Counted from the first letter of the stretch, positions 33,865 to 42,952 are shown. The stretch: DNA of 64,000 bases from Pseudomonas asiatica (GCF_040214835.1 NZ_CP157874.1:2608001-2672000); one strand, 5' to 3'. Numbers and translations are program-made. Notes: generated by a model not told the origin, from the letters alone.

Positions 33865-35082
33865 ATGACTGATCGAGCGAACGGCAAGCGACCGCTGCCT
33901 CTGAATCACGATGCCAGCGCGTTCGACAGCGGCAGTTGGGTAGGGCGGGTCTGGCTGCCGGAGCAGGGCCCTGCGGTGGTGCTGGTGAAGGCCGGCGCCG
34001 TGCACGATATCAGCGCCCATGTAGCCACCGTCTCGGCCCTGCTGGAAGTGGCCGACCCGGTGGCCTACCTGCGCAGCCTGCCGCTGGCCGAGCCGCTGAT
34101 CGGGCTGCCAGCGTTGCTTGGCAACAGCGACCCGGCCCTGCGCGACCCACGCCAGCCATGGCTGCTGGCACCCATCGACCTGCAGGCGGTGAAGGCCGCT
34201 GGCGTGACCTTCGCCACCAGCCTGCTGGAGCGCGTGGTCGAAGAGCAGGCCAAGGGCGACCCGGCCAAGGCCGATGCCATCCGCGACACCCTGGCCAGCC
34301 GCATCGGCGCCGACCTGTCGCAGATCGTGCCGGGCTCGGCCCAGGCCGAAGCGCTGCGCAAGGTGCTGGTGGAGCAGGGCCTGTGGTCGCAGTACCTGGA
34401 AGTGGGTATTGGCCCGGATGCCGAGGTGTTCACCAAGGCCCAGCCGCTGTCGGCGGTCGGCCATGGCGCCGACATCGGCATCCACCCCAAGTCGAGCTGG
34501 AACAACCCCGAGCCGGAAGTGGTGCTGGCGGTGTCGAGTGATGGTCGCATCAAGGGCGCGATGCTCGGCAACGACGTCAACCTGCGCGATTTCGAAGGCC
34601 GTAGCGCCTTGCTGCTGTCAAAAGCCAAGGACAACAATGCCTCCACCGCGCTTGGCCCGCTGCTGCGCCTGTTCGACGAAAGCTTCGGCCTGGACGACGT
34701 GCGCGCCGCCGAGGTGGACTTGCAGGTGGTTGGCGAAGACGGTTTCATCCTCGCCGGCCGCAGCTCCATGCGCCAGATCAGCCGCGACCCGCAGGACCTG
34801 GTGCAGCAAACCCTCAACGAGAACCATCAGTACCCCGACGGTCTGGTGCTGTTCCTGGGTACCTTGTTCGCCCCCAAGCAGGACCGCGACCAACCGGGCA
34901 ACGGCTTCACCCACAAGCCGGGCGATGTGGTGAGCATCAGCAACCCGCAACTGGGTACCCTGTGCAACCGCGTGACCACCAGCGACCTGGCACCGCAATG
35001 GCACTTTGGCCTGCGTGCGCTGATCGACAGCCTCGGCCGGCGCGGGCTGCTGGACGTTGCAACCACCGCGCGCCAGCCTTGA
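33865..35082 (+). CDS. Fumarylacetoacetate hydrolase-family enzyme (AraD1-like)
   Basis: About 405 residues with an FAH domain in the second half: 'GADIGIHPKSSWNNPEPEVV' holds the acidic metal-binding pair, followed by 'GNDVNLRDFEGRSALLLSKA' and 'KDNNASTALGPLLRLFDESF'. The last two stretches resemble 2-keto-3-deoxy-L-arabonate dehydratases and diketo-acid hydrolases. ATG at 33865 is chosen because AAGGG lies 8 nt before it; an ATG at 33841 overlaps the Ldh stop (ATGA) but has no ribosome-binding site. It probably dehydrates or cleaves the product of the preceding two enzymes. Confidence 0.85.
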   Translation: MTDRANGKRPLPLNHDASAFDSGSWVGRVWLPEQGPAVVLVKAGAVHDISAHVATVSALLEVADPVAYLRSLPLAEPLIGLPALLGNSDPALRDPRQPWLLAPIDLQAVKAAGVTFATSLLERVVEEQAKGDPAKADAIRDTLASRIGADLSQIVPGSAQAEALRKVLVEQGLWSQYLEVGIGPDAEVFTKAQPLSAVGHGADIGIHPKSSWNNPEPEVVLAVSSDGRIKGAMLGNDVNLRDFEGRSALLLSKAKDNNASTALGPLLRLFDESFGLDDVRAAEVDLQVVGEDGFILAGRSSMRQISRDPQDLVQQTLNENHQYPDGLVLFLGTLFAPKQDRDQPGNGFTHKPGDVVSISNPQLGTLCNRVTTSDLAPQWHFGLRALIDSLGRRGLLDVATTARQP

Positions 35083-35171
35083 GCGGCGCGCTGCGTCAGG
35101 GAGGGCGCAGCATGAACGAAGGATCGCCAAGGCGCTGACAGCGCGGCAACAATAATAATAAAGGTCATCAC

Positions 35172-36482
35172 ATGAACCCTATGAAGAAGTACCAACGCGT
35201 CACCGTCGTGTTCCTGCTGTTGATCGGCATCGTCAACTACCTGGACCGTAGTGCGTTGTCGATCGCCAACACCTCGATCCAGAAAGACATGATGATCAGC
35301 CCGTCGCAGATGGGCATCCTGTTGTCGGCGTTCTCCATTGCCTATGCCTTTGCCCAGCTGCCGATGGGCATGATCATCGACCGCCTGGGCAGCAAGATCG
35401 CCCTTGGTGCCTCGCTGCTGGGCTGGTCGGTGGCCCAGGCAGCGTTCGGCATGGTCAACAGCTTTGCCGGCTTCATGGGCCTGCGGGTGCTGCTGGGGAT
35501 TGGCGAGGCGCCGATGTTCCCGTCGGCGGCCAAGGCCCTGTCGGAGTGGTTCGATGCCAACGAACGCGGCACCCCGACCGGCGTGGTCTGGTCCTCGACC
35601 TGCCTCGGCCCGTGCCTGGCGCCACCCTTGCTGACGCTGTTCATGGTCAACTTCGGCTGGCGCGGCATGTTCATCATCACCGGCGTGATCGGCGTGGTGC
35701 TGGCGCTATGCTGGCTGACCTTCTACAAAAGCAAGGCCCGCTACCTGGCGGAGCTTGCTGCCGAGGGCAAGCCGTTGCCGAGTGGGCAGCAGGTGCCGGC
35801 AGCCACTGCACAAGCGCCGAAGGCCTCGTACTTCGCCGGCTGGCTCGACCTGTTCAAGCACCGCAGTACCTGGGGTGCGGTGCTGGGCTTCATGGGCGTG
35901 ATCTACATGCTCTGGCTGCACCTGACCTGGCTGCCTGGCTACTTCGAGCGTGAGCACGGCCTGGACCTGTACAAGACCGCCTGGGTAGTCTCGCTGGCCT
36001 ATGGCTTTGGCGCAGCGGGCACGATCGTTGCCGGGCGCTTCTGCGACTTACTGGTGAAGCGCGGCATGAGCGTGCTGGCCAGCCGCAAGTTCAGCGTCAT
36101 CACCGGGCTGGTGCTGGCGGCGCTGTTCACCCTGCCGCTGTCGTTCGTCACCGGCCTGACCGGTTGCATCGTCCTGCTGTGCCTGGCGCTGTTCAGCATC
36201 AACATGGCCAGTGCCACTGCCTGGATGATCGTCAACACCATCGTCGACAGCCAGCGCGTGGCCTCGTTTGGCTCGATCCAGAACTTCGGCGGCTACATTG
36301 CCGGCTCGGTGGCACCGATCGTCACCGGCTTCAGCATCCAGTACTCGGGCTCGTTCACCACGGCGTTCATGATCAGTGCGGTAGTGGCGCTGTGTTCGGC
36401 GGTGGCCTACTTCCTGCTGCTGCAGGCACCGATTGGCAGTGCCAAGGTCAAGGCGGCGGAGATGGTTGCCGCGACTGAGTAA
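35172..36482 (+). CDS. MFS transporter, hexuronate/galactonate type
   Basis: 436 residues, 12 membrane segments: 'GIVNYLDRSALSIANTSIQK' in TM1 and 'LPMGMIIDRLGSKIALGASL' in the TM2-TM3 loop are typical of the ExuT/galactonate branch. AAAGG lies 8 nt before the ATG. It is the last gene of the UxaA-Ldh-FAH run and should import the sugar acid used there. It resembles the MFS gene at 26162-27472 in class. Confidence 0.9.
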   Translation: MNPMKKYQRVTVVFLLLIGIVNYLDRSALSIANTSIQKDMMISPSQMGILLSAFSIAYAFAQLPMGMIIDRLGSKIALGASLLGWSVAQAAFGMVNSFAGFMGLRVLLGIGEAPMFPSAAKALSEWFDANERGTPTGVVWSSTCLGPCLAPPLLTLFMVNFGWRGMFIITGVIGVVLALCWLTFYKSKARYLAELAAEGKPLPSGQQVPAATAQAPKASYFAGWLDLFKHRSTWGAVLGFMGVIYMLWLHLTWLPGYFEREHGLDLYKTAWVVSLAYGFGAAGTIVAGRFCDLLVKRGMSVLASRKFSVITGLVLAALFTLPLSFVTGLTGCIVLLCLALFSINMASATAWMIVNTIVDSQRVASFGSIQNFGGYIAGSVAPIVTGFSIQYSGSFTTAFMISAVVALCSAVAYFLLLQAPIGSAKVKAAEMVAATE

Positions 36483-36498
36483 CCTTTGCGCCGTCGCC

Positions 36499-36613
36499 TG
36501 TAGGAGCGGCCTTGTGTCGCGATGGGCTGCGCAGCAGCCCCGGCGATTTCGGCGTTGGCTTCAAAATCCCGGGGCTGCTCCGCAGCCCATCGCGACACAA
36601 GGCCGCTCCTACA
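36499..36613. repeat. REP pair (TGTAGGAGCGGCC type), 33-bp perfect arms
   Basis: Arms 36499-36531 and 36581-36613 are perfect complements over 33 bp. It separates the transporter from the SOS-type operon and may act as a transcription end. Confidence 0.9.
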
Positions 36614-36628
36614 GACAGCGCCACCGAG

Positions 36629-36656
36629 ATGACCCACGGCACTTGCCAGGTATACT
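36629..36656 (+). promoter_or_regulatory. Sigma-70-type promoter of the FAN1/helicase operon
   Basis: ATGACC (36629-36634), 16-bp spacer, TATACT (36651-36656). The predicted transcription start falls at about 36662-36664, on the start codon itself, implying a leaderless message. Confidence 0.55.
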
Positions 36657-36659
36657 GGT

Positions 36660-36675
36660 CTGTATGTATAACCAG
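36660..36675. promoter_or_regulatory. LexA (SOS) box overlapping a start codon
   Basis: CTGTATGTATAACCAG has the invariant CTG-N10-CAG frame and matches about 13 of 16 positions of the gammaproteobacterial consensus CTGTATATATATACAG. It spans the predicted transcription start and the ATG at 36664. Confidence 0.75.
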
Positions 36676-38355
36676 TATCCATTCCAGCCGCCTGACCCCC
36701 AGCCCGTGATCGCCCATTCCGTCGACGACCCGTTCTACTACCTGCACAATTTCCGCCAGGTGCTGCTGTGGGTCGAACAGCGCTACGAAGACCTGCTCGA
36801 CGATCAGGAACTCGCTTTCATCCGCACCTTCAGCCAACTGGACGCCCCGGCACAGGCCCTGATGGTGCGCATGGTCATGCGCAAGGGCGAGCTGTTTCGC
36901 AGCGATCGGCTCGACTATGCCGAAATCGGCGATACCTGGCAGGCCCTGCAGCCGCTGCTGGCCCTCGGCTGGGTACGGGAGCCCGCGCAACTGGAACTGC
37001 AGCAACTATTCGCCCTGCTGCGCAAGGACGAACTTGCCCGTTGTTTTGCCCCGCAGCTGAGCCGCCCTCGCGCCGCCAAGCATGACCTGCTTGCACAGCT
37101 GCAACCCCTGGGCCTGCAAGCCCGTTCATTGGCCGAGTGGTTCCCGGACAGTGGCGTGCGCATCCTCCAGTGGTGCCTGCAACCCTTGTGCGACCGCATG
37201 CGCCTGCTGTTCTTCGGCAACCTGTACCAGGACTGGTCGGACTTCGTCCTCGCCGACCTCGGGTTGTTGCGCTACGAACAGGTGCCGTTCAGCACCGATT
37301 CGCGTGCCCTGCAGCAACGCGCCGAAGTCGACCTGGCCATGGCCTTGCACCAGTGCGCCGAGCGCCTGGAGCAGGGCGACGACCCGCTGTCGATCCTGGC
37401 AGCCATGCAGGGCCTGCACAGCGACAACCCATGGCTGGCCCGGCGCCATGCGCGCCTGCAATTCGCCCTGGGCCAGCAATGCGAGCGCCTGGGCGACTGG
37501 GCGCAAGCCATGGCTGTGTACACGCAGTGCAGCCATGCCCAGGCGCGCATCCGCCAGGTGCGGGTGCTGGAGCGCAGCGAACAGTGGCACCAGGCCCATG
37601 CACTGGCGCTGCAACTGGCGGCGGCGCCGGCCAACGCCCTGGAAGTGCAGGCGCTGGAGCGCATGTTGCCACGCCTGGCACGCAAGCTCGGTGGCCCGCC
37701 ACAGCGGCGCCAGCGTGTCGCGCCCCTGGAGCTGATCGAGCTGGAGCTGCCCCGGGAACTGGCAGCGCTGGGTGTGGAGGAGGCGGTACGCCAGCACCTG
37801 GCCGAAGCCGGTGGGCCGGTGCATTACGTGGAGAACACGCTGTTCAACAGCCTGTTCGGCCTGCTGTGCTGGGAGGCGATCTTCGCCCCGGTGCCTGGCG
37901 CGTTCTTCAACCCGTTCCAGGCCGCCCCGCAGGACCTGCACGACGGCGACTTCCAGCAACGCCGCAGTGCTCTGTTCGAACGTTGCCTGGGGCGGCTGGA
38001 CGATGGCAGCCATCACCGGGCGATTCTCGACTGCTACGCCGCCAAGCAAGGGCTGCAGTCGCCGTTCGTGTTCTGGTCCGTGCTCAGTGAAGCATTGCTC
38101 GAGCAAGCCTTGGCCTGCCTGCCGGCGGCCCATTTGAAACAGTGCTTCCTGCGCCTGCTGCAGGACATCCGCAACAACCGCGCCGGCATGCCCGACCTGA
38201 TCCAGTTCTGGCCCGAGCAAGGTCGCTACCGCATGGTCGAGGTCAAGGGCCCTGGCGACCGCCTGCAGGACAACCAGCTGCGCTGGCTGGAGTTCTGCCG
38301 GGCCCACGGCCTGCCTGTCGCGGTGTGCCACGTGCGCTGGAGCGAAACACCGTGA
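36664..38355 (+). CDS. Bacterial FAN1-type structure-specific nuclease (VRR-NUC domain)
   Basis: 563 residues, close in size to the characterised Pseudomonas FAN1. The C-terminal VRR-NUC/PD-(D/E)xK core is intact: 'NNRAGMPDLIQFWPEQ' (Asp), 'RMVEVKGPGDRLQDNQLRW' (Glu and Lys) and 'VAVCHVRW'. The N-terminal part has helical repeats with 'LFRSDRLDYAEI' and 'GWVREPAQ', matching the SAP-like and TPR-like parts of FAN1; there is no ubiquitin-binding zinc finger, as in other bacterial members. FAN1 trims 5' flaps and unhooks interstrand cross-links. ATG at 36664 lies inside a LexA box and lacks a ribosome-binding site. The stop overlaps the helicase start by GTGA. Confidence 0.9.
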   Translation: MYNQYPFQPPDPQPVIAHSVDDPFYYLHNFRQVLLWVEQRYEDLLDDQELAFIRTFSQLDAPAQALMVRMVMRKGELFRSDRLDYAEIGDTWQALQPLLALGWVREPAQLELQQLFALLRKDELARCFAPQLSRPRAAKHDLLAQLQPLGLQARSLAEWFPDSGVRILQWCLQPLCDRMRLLFFGNLYQDWSDFVLADLGLLRYEQVPFSTDSRALQQRAEVDLAMALHQCAERLEQGDDPLSILAAMQGLHSDNPWLARRHARLQFALGQQCERLGDWAQAMAVYTQCSHAQARIRQVRVLERSEQWHQAHALALQLAAAPANALEVQALERMLPRLARKLGGPPQRRQRVAPLELIELELPRELAALGVEEAVRQHLAEAGGPVHYVENTLFNSLFGLLCWEAIFAPVPGAFFNPFQAAPQDLHDGDFQQRRSALFERCLGRLDDGSHHRAILDCYAAKQGLQSPFVFWSVLSEALLEQALACLPAAHLKQCFLRLLQDIRNNRAGMPDLIQFWPEQGRYRMVEVKGPGDRLQDNQLRWLEFCRAHGLPVAVCHVRWSETP

Positions 38356-40613
38356 GCTACAGCGTGGCGGTACGCGCCTTGTGTGAATTCAGCGCCAAGG
38401 TCGGCGACCTGGACCTGCGCTTCACGCCATCACCTACCGCCCAGGAGGGGATCGAGGGGCATCGGCGGGTGGTGGCGCGACGCGCTGCGGGCTACGAGTC
38501 GGAAATTGCCCTCGAAGGCCAGTTCGATACCCTGAAAGTGCGTGGCCGTGCCGACGGTTACGACCTCGTCTGCAACCGCCTGGAAGAGATCAAGACCCAC
38601 CGTGGCGACCTGTCGCGCCAGCCGGCCAACCATCGCCAGTTGCACTGGGCGCAGGCCAAGGTCTACGGCTGGTTGATGTGCCAGGCACGGCAACTGCCGG
38701 CCATCGAGGTAGCGCTGGTTTACCTGGACGTGGACAGCGATGGCCAGACGCTGATCAGTGAACACTGCACGGCTGCCGAATTGCAGGCCTTCTTCGAAAC
38801 TCAGTGCCAACGCTTTCTGGCTTGGGCACAAGGGCAGGAGCAGCGCCTGGCCGAGCGTAACCGGGGCCTGCAAGCACTGGGCTTCCCCTATCCGGCGTTC
38901 CGCCAGGGCCAGCGACAACTGGCGGAAACCCTGTACAAGGCCGTGAGTACCGGCCGTTGCCTGATGGCCCAGGCCAGCACCGGAATTGGCAAGACCCTCG
39001 GTACCTTGTTCCCTCTGCTCAAGGCCATGGTGCCGCAGCAGCTGGACAAGCTTTTCTTTCTCACCGCCAAGACCCCGGGCCGGGCCCTGGCCCTGGATGC
39101 CATGCGCCAGATCACCGATGCCACGCCGCAGCCGGCCTTGCGCACGCTGGAGCTGATCGCCCGCGACAAAGCCTGCGAGCACCCCGACAAGGCCTGTCAT
39201 GGCGAATCCTGCCCCTTGGCCGCAGGCTTCTACGACCGCCTGCCGGCCGCGCGGCAGGCAGCGGCAGCGTTGCCCTTGCTCGACCGCGCCCAACTGCGCG
39301 AAGTGGCCCTGGCGCACCAGGTATGCCCGTATTACCTGGGCCAGGAGATGGCGTGCTGGGTAGACGTGCTGGTGGCGGACTACAACTACTACTTCGATGC
39401 CCATGCCTTGTTGTTCGGCCTGACCCAGGCCAACCAGTGGCGGGTCGCGGTGCTGGTGGACGAGGCGCACAACCTGGTCGAGCGCGGCCGCGGCATGTAC
39501 AGCGCCAGCCTCGACCAGGGCCAGTTGCAGGCCCTGCGCCAGAGCAAACCGCCCGGGCTGGTCAGTGCGCTGGACCGGCTGAACCGGCAGTGGAATGCCC
39601 TCTACAAGGAGCAGCGTGCGCCGTACCAGGCCAGCGAGTCGCTGCCGGACGCTTTGCTGCGCGCCCTGCAGCAATGCATCGGGCTGATCCAGGAACAAAT
39701 GAACCAGACGCCTGCGCAAATGGACCCGCAGGTGCTGCAGTTCTTCTACCAGGCGTTGCAGTTCAGCCGGGTTGCCGAGCTGTTCGACGAGCACTTCCTG
39801 TTCGACATCAGCCAGCGCCAGGGCCCGCGCAAGCGGCGGCTGGCCACCCTGTGCCTGCGCAATGTCACCCCGGCGCGCCTGTTGGGCCCACGCATGCAGG
39901 CGGCGCACAGCGTGACGCTGTTTTCCGCCACCCTGAGCCCACGGCACTTCTACAGCGACCTCCTGGGCATGCCGGCCGATACCGCCTGGCTGGAAGTGGC
40001 CGCGCCGTTTCGCGCCGAACAGCTGGAAGTGCACATCGCCAGCCAGGTATCCACCCGTTACCAGCAACGCCAGGCTTCGCTGGCGCCGATCGTCGAGCTG
40101 ATCGCCCGGCAATATGAGCGCATGCCGGGCAACTACCTGGCGTTCTTCAGCAGTTTCGAGTACCTGCAACAGGTGGCCGGGCTGCTGGCCGAGCGGCATG
40201 CACAGATACCCATGTGGGCCCAGGAACCGGGCATGGACGAAGCGGCTCGCCAAGGCTTTCTCGACCGTTTTGTAGCGGATGGCCGTGGGGTGGGTTTTGC
40301 GGTGCTGGGTGGTGCATTCGGGGAGGGGGTGGACTTGCCAGGCACACGGCTGATCGGCGCGTTTGTCGCCACCCTCGGGCTACCCCAGGTCAACCCGGTC
40401 AACGAGCAGTTCAAGCAGCGCCTGGGGCGGCAGTTTGGTGCGGGGTTCGATTACGCCTATCTCTACCCAGGCGTGCGCAAGGTCATCCAGGCGGCAGGCC
40501 GGGTCATCCGGGGCGACCAGGACCGTGGCGTTCTGATCTTGATCGACGAGCGCTTCGCCGAACCCCGGGTGCAGCAGATGTTCCCGGGGTGGTGGCCAGC
40601 GCCGGGAGGTTAA
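38352..40613 (+). CDS. ATP-dependent DNA helicase, DinG/XPD-like with iron-sulfur cysteines
   Basis: 753 residues, superfamily 2. Residues 1-170 carry a PD-(D/E)xK-like region ('GRADGYDLVCNRLEEIKTHR'). Walker A is 'MAQASTGIGKTLGTL', the DEAH box 'VLVDEAHNLVERGRG', and late motifs 'VLGGAFGEGVDLPGTRLIGA' and 'QAAGRVIRGDQDRGVLILID' are complete. Four cysteines between about 260 and 325 ('KACEHPDKACHGESCPL', 'VCPYYLG') are placed as in the 4Fe-4S domain of XPD/DinG helicases. GTG at 38352 overlaps the FAN1 stop. A nuclease-like domain fused to the helicase suggests joint processing of branched or cross-linked DNA. Confidence 0.9.
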   Translation: MSYSVAVRALCEFSAKVGDLDLRFTPSPTAQEGIEGHRRVVARRAAGYESEIALEGQFDTLKVRGRADGYDLVCNRLEEIKTHRGDLSRQPANHRQLHWAQAKVYGWLMCQARQLPAIEVALVYLDVDSDGQTLISEHCTAAELQAFFETQCQRFLAWAQGQEQRLAERNRGLQALGFPYPAFRQGQRQLAETLYKAVSTGRCLMAQASTGIGKTLGTLFPLLKAMVPQQLDKLFFLTAKTPGRALALDAMRQITDATPQPALRTLELIARDKACEHPDKACHGESCPLAAGFYDRLPAARQAAAALPLLDRAQLREVALAHQVCPYYLGQEMACWVDVLVADYNYYFDAHALLFGLTQANQWRVAVLVDEAHNLVERGRGMYSASLDQGQLQALRQSKPPGLVSALDRLNRQWNALYKEQRAPYQASESLPDALLRALQQCIGLIQEQMNQTPAQMDPQVLQFFYQALQFSRVAELFDEHFLFDISQRQGPRKRRLATLCLRNVTPARLLGPRMQAAHSVTLFSATLSPRHFYSDLLGMPADTAWLEVAAPFRAEQLEVHIASQVSTRYQQRQASLAPIVELIARQYERMPGNYLAFFSSFEYLQQVAGLLAERHAQIPMWAQEPGMDEAARQGFLDRFVADGRGVGFAVLGGAFGEGVDLPGTRLIGAFVATLGLPQVNPVNEQFKQRLGRQFGAGFDYAYLYPGVRKVIQAAGRVIRGDQDRGVLILIDERFAEPRVQQMFPGWWPAPGG

Positions 40614-40641
40614 CGCGGCCTCGGCAATCTGGGCATCAAGG

Positions 40642-41823
40642 CTAGCCAGGCATACCGTCAGCCCGTGGCCGCAGCAAGATGGGCAGGTAATGTTGCAGGA
40701 ACAGCAGCAGCGCCAGGCTCCAGCACACTACTGAAAGGCTCACCCCCAGCGGCGTGAACAGCGGCAGCACCACCCGCGCCAGCGTCGCCAGTTGTATCAA
40801 GGCAAAGGCCCAGGCAATGCTGGTCGGCACCTGCAGCGGCCTGCCGGTGTGGCCCAGGCTGACCCGTGCCATCATCGCCAGGATCAAGCCGCTCATGGCG
40901 CCCACGGTCAGTGCGTGGGTCACCAGGCTCGGGCTCAGTGCCACCCCGGCATGCCACAGCGCCATGCCCAGGCAGGCAATGGCAATCCAGGCATAGGCCA
41001 GGTGCAGCGACCACAGCAGGGGCACCCGCCACAAGCCACGGTCATGCCACAAGGCCAGGCGGGCGGTATGCAGGGCGAACAAGGCGCCGAACAGCGCGGC
41101 CAGGCCGATACGTGGCGTATCGGCCAAGCCCGAGGCGAAGGCCAGCGGTACCGCCACGCTCAGCAGCAGGCAGGCCCGGTCCAGCCAGGGGCGGGCAGGG
41201 GACGGGGCCATGTTGCCCAGGCCGCGTCGGGTGAAGAACGGGATCACCCGCCCGCCAAGCACGCTCATCATCGCGGCTACCAGCCACAACCCGGCAAACA
41301 CCCCGCGGCGCTGCCACAGTTCCTCCTGGCGCAGCCAGCCGACCAGGGTCAGCCACTGGCAGGCGGCGATCAACAGCACCAGGCCGACGATCGGGTAGTT
41401 GTTACGCAAGCGCCGTTGCACGATCGGCCGCGCCAGGGCCAGTGCCACCAGTGGCAGAAAGCTGCCCTCGATCACAACCAGCAAGCTGCCCGGTAATGGC
41501 AGGAACCAGCTTGCCCGGCCTAGCAGCCAAAGCAGGAACAAACCCTGCAGCGCACGCCCGCTCAAGCCTGGGGTGCCGCTCCAGTTCTGCACGGCGGTCA
41601 GCAGGAAGCCGGCGATGATGGCGGCAGTGAAGCCATAGAGCATCTCGTGGCGGTGCCAGGCGAGCATGCCGCCGGGGGGCGTTGGCTCCAGCACCCCGGC
41701 CAGTACGCCGGCCCACAACAGCAAGGCGAGTAGCGCAAACAAACTGCCACCCAGGAAGAATGGGCGGAAACCCAGGCCCCAGACGGCCTGGCGTGGGCGT
41801 GAATCGATCGGCTGCACAAGCAT
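40642..41823 (-). CDS. NnrS family membrane protein
   Basis: 393 residues with about 12 membrane segments and the NnrS signature 'GLGFRPFFLGGSLFALL' at the N-terminus, then 'AWHRHEMLYGFTAAIIAGFL' and 'RVIPFFTRRGLG'. NnrS is a haem- and copper-containing membrane protein that protects against nitrosative stress. It is convergent with the helicase gene (29 bp apart) and divergent from the tyrosine recombinase. No clear ANR (TTGAT-N4-ATCAA) box was found upstream, although a short CCTTG-N5-CAAGG palindrome lies at 41891-41905. Confidence 0.9.
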   Translation of the reverse strand: MLVQPIDSRPRQAVWGLGFRPFFLGGSLFALLALLLWAGVLAGVLEPTPPGGMLAWHRHEMLYGFTAAIIAGFLLTAVQNWSGTPGLSGRALQGLFLLWLLGRASWFLPLPGSLLVVIEGSFLPLVALALARPIVQRRLRNNYPIVGLVLLIAACQWLTLVGWLRQEELWQRRGVFAGLWLVAAMMSVLGGRVIPFFTRRGLGNMAPSPARPWLDRACLLLSVAVPLAFASGLADTPRIGLAALFGALFALHTARLALWHDRGLWRVPLLWSLHLAYAWIAIACLGMALWHAGVALSPSLVTHALTVGAMSGLILAMMARVSLGHTGRPLQVPTSIAWAFALIQLATLARVVLPLFTPLGVSLSVVCWSLALLLFLQHYLPILLRPRADGMPG

Positions 41824-42037
41824 GGGCGGACCTTCGTTCGTTCAGTAGGCTCAATTGGGGTAAGATCACGATCCGTGCCAGCTCCGAACCCCTTGTATAT
41901 CAAGGTGATGGCACCTCTCCGGGTCCGAATGACATGCGTTTTCTGCTGTTATTTGGACCTGCTTGTATGTCGTATTGACTTGCTTCAGGGTCTGGCCGGT
42001 TCGCCGCTGGCCAACGCTTCGCTACAGGATTCACGTT

Positions 42038-42952
42038 TTGTCCGACCTCTCGAAAAATCCACTGCTGCAGTACATGGCCCGCCTGGCCCCATCCAGCCAG
42101 CAAACCATGCGCTACATCCTTCAGGACGCTGCCGACCGGCTGGGGTTTGTCGACTGCAATATCGTCGATGTGCCCTGGCATCGGCTCGAGCCCGGCCATG
42201 TGATCGCCCTGGTGGCGGCGCTGCGTGCCGACGGTTACGCACCCAACAGCTCGTCGCTGTACGTCAACGCCATCCGCGGTGTGATGAACGAAGCCTGGCG
42301 CCAGGGCCTGATCGATCACGAGCAGTTGTTGCGCATCCGCGAGGTCAAACCGGCCACCGGCAGCCGCCTGCCACCGGGGCGCAACCTGCGCCGCAGCCTG
42401 ATTCGCGAGCTGATGGATGTGTGCGCGGCCGACCCACGGCCGCAGGGTGTGCGTGACGCGGCGATCATCGCCTTGCTGTACGGCACCGGCATGCGCAAGT
42501 CGGAATCGGTGGACATCGACCTGGCCCAGGTTGACTTCGAGGCGCGCAGCCTGCAGGTGCTGGGCAAGGGCAATCGCCAGCTGATCAAGTACGCCCCGCC
42601 ATGGGCGTTCGAGAAGTTGCAGGCGTGGCTGGACCTGCGCCGTCAGGAGTTGCCGGCAGGGGCCGAAGACGACCCGTTCCTGTTCAACCGCATCCGCCGT
42701 GGCAGCCATATCACCCGGGCGCGCATCACCAAGCATGCCATTTACTACATCGCCCGCCAGCGTGGTGCGCAGGTGGGCGTGAAGATCATGCCGCACGATT
42801 TCCGCCGGGCGTTCATCACCCGGGTGATCGAAGAGCACGACCTGTCCATTGCGCAGAAGCTGGCGCATCACGCCAATATCCAGACCACCGCCATCTATGA
42901 CCGGCGTGATGACAACGAACGCCGGCGTGCGGTGGACCGCTTCGATTACTGA
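42038..42952 (+). CDS. Tyrosine recombinase / site-specific integrase (orphan)
   Basis: 304 residues from a TTG at 42038, chosen because AGGA lies 8 nt before it. The catalytic set of tyrosine recombinases is complete: Arg in 'LYGTGMRKSESVDID', Lys in 'VLGKGNRQ', His-x-x-Arg in 'MPHDFRRAFIT', His in 'LAHHANIQTTA' and Tyr in 'AIYDRRDDNERRRA'. The N-terminal SAM-like core-binding domain is short. There is no excisionase, no phage gene and no tRNA or att-like repeat beside it, so it is an orphan recombinase rather than an obvious island integrase. Confidence 0.9.
   Translation: MSDLSKNPLLQYMARLAPSSQQTMRYILQDAADRLGFVDCNIVDVPWHRLEPGHVIALVAALRADGYAPNSSSLYVNAIRGVMNEAWRQGLIDHEQLLRIREVKPATGSRLPPGRNLRRSLIRELMDVCAADPRPQGVRDAAIIALLYGTGMRKSESVDIDLAQVDFEARSLQVLGKGNRQLIKYAPPWAFEKLQAWLDLRRQELPAGAEDDPFLFNRIRRGSHITRARITKHAIYYIARQRGAQVGVKIMPHDFRRAFITRVIEEHDLSIAQKLAHHANIQTTAIYDRRDDNERRRAVDRFDY

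Noticed and set aside
41891..41905. CCTTG-TATAT-CAAGG palindrome between nnrS and the recombinase as an ANR/DNR site
   Set aside because: The spacing does not fit TTGAT-N4-ATCAA, so no regulator can be assigned.
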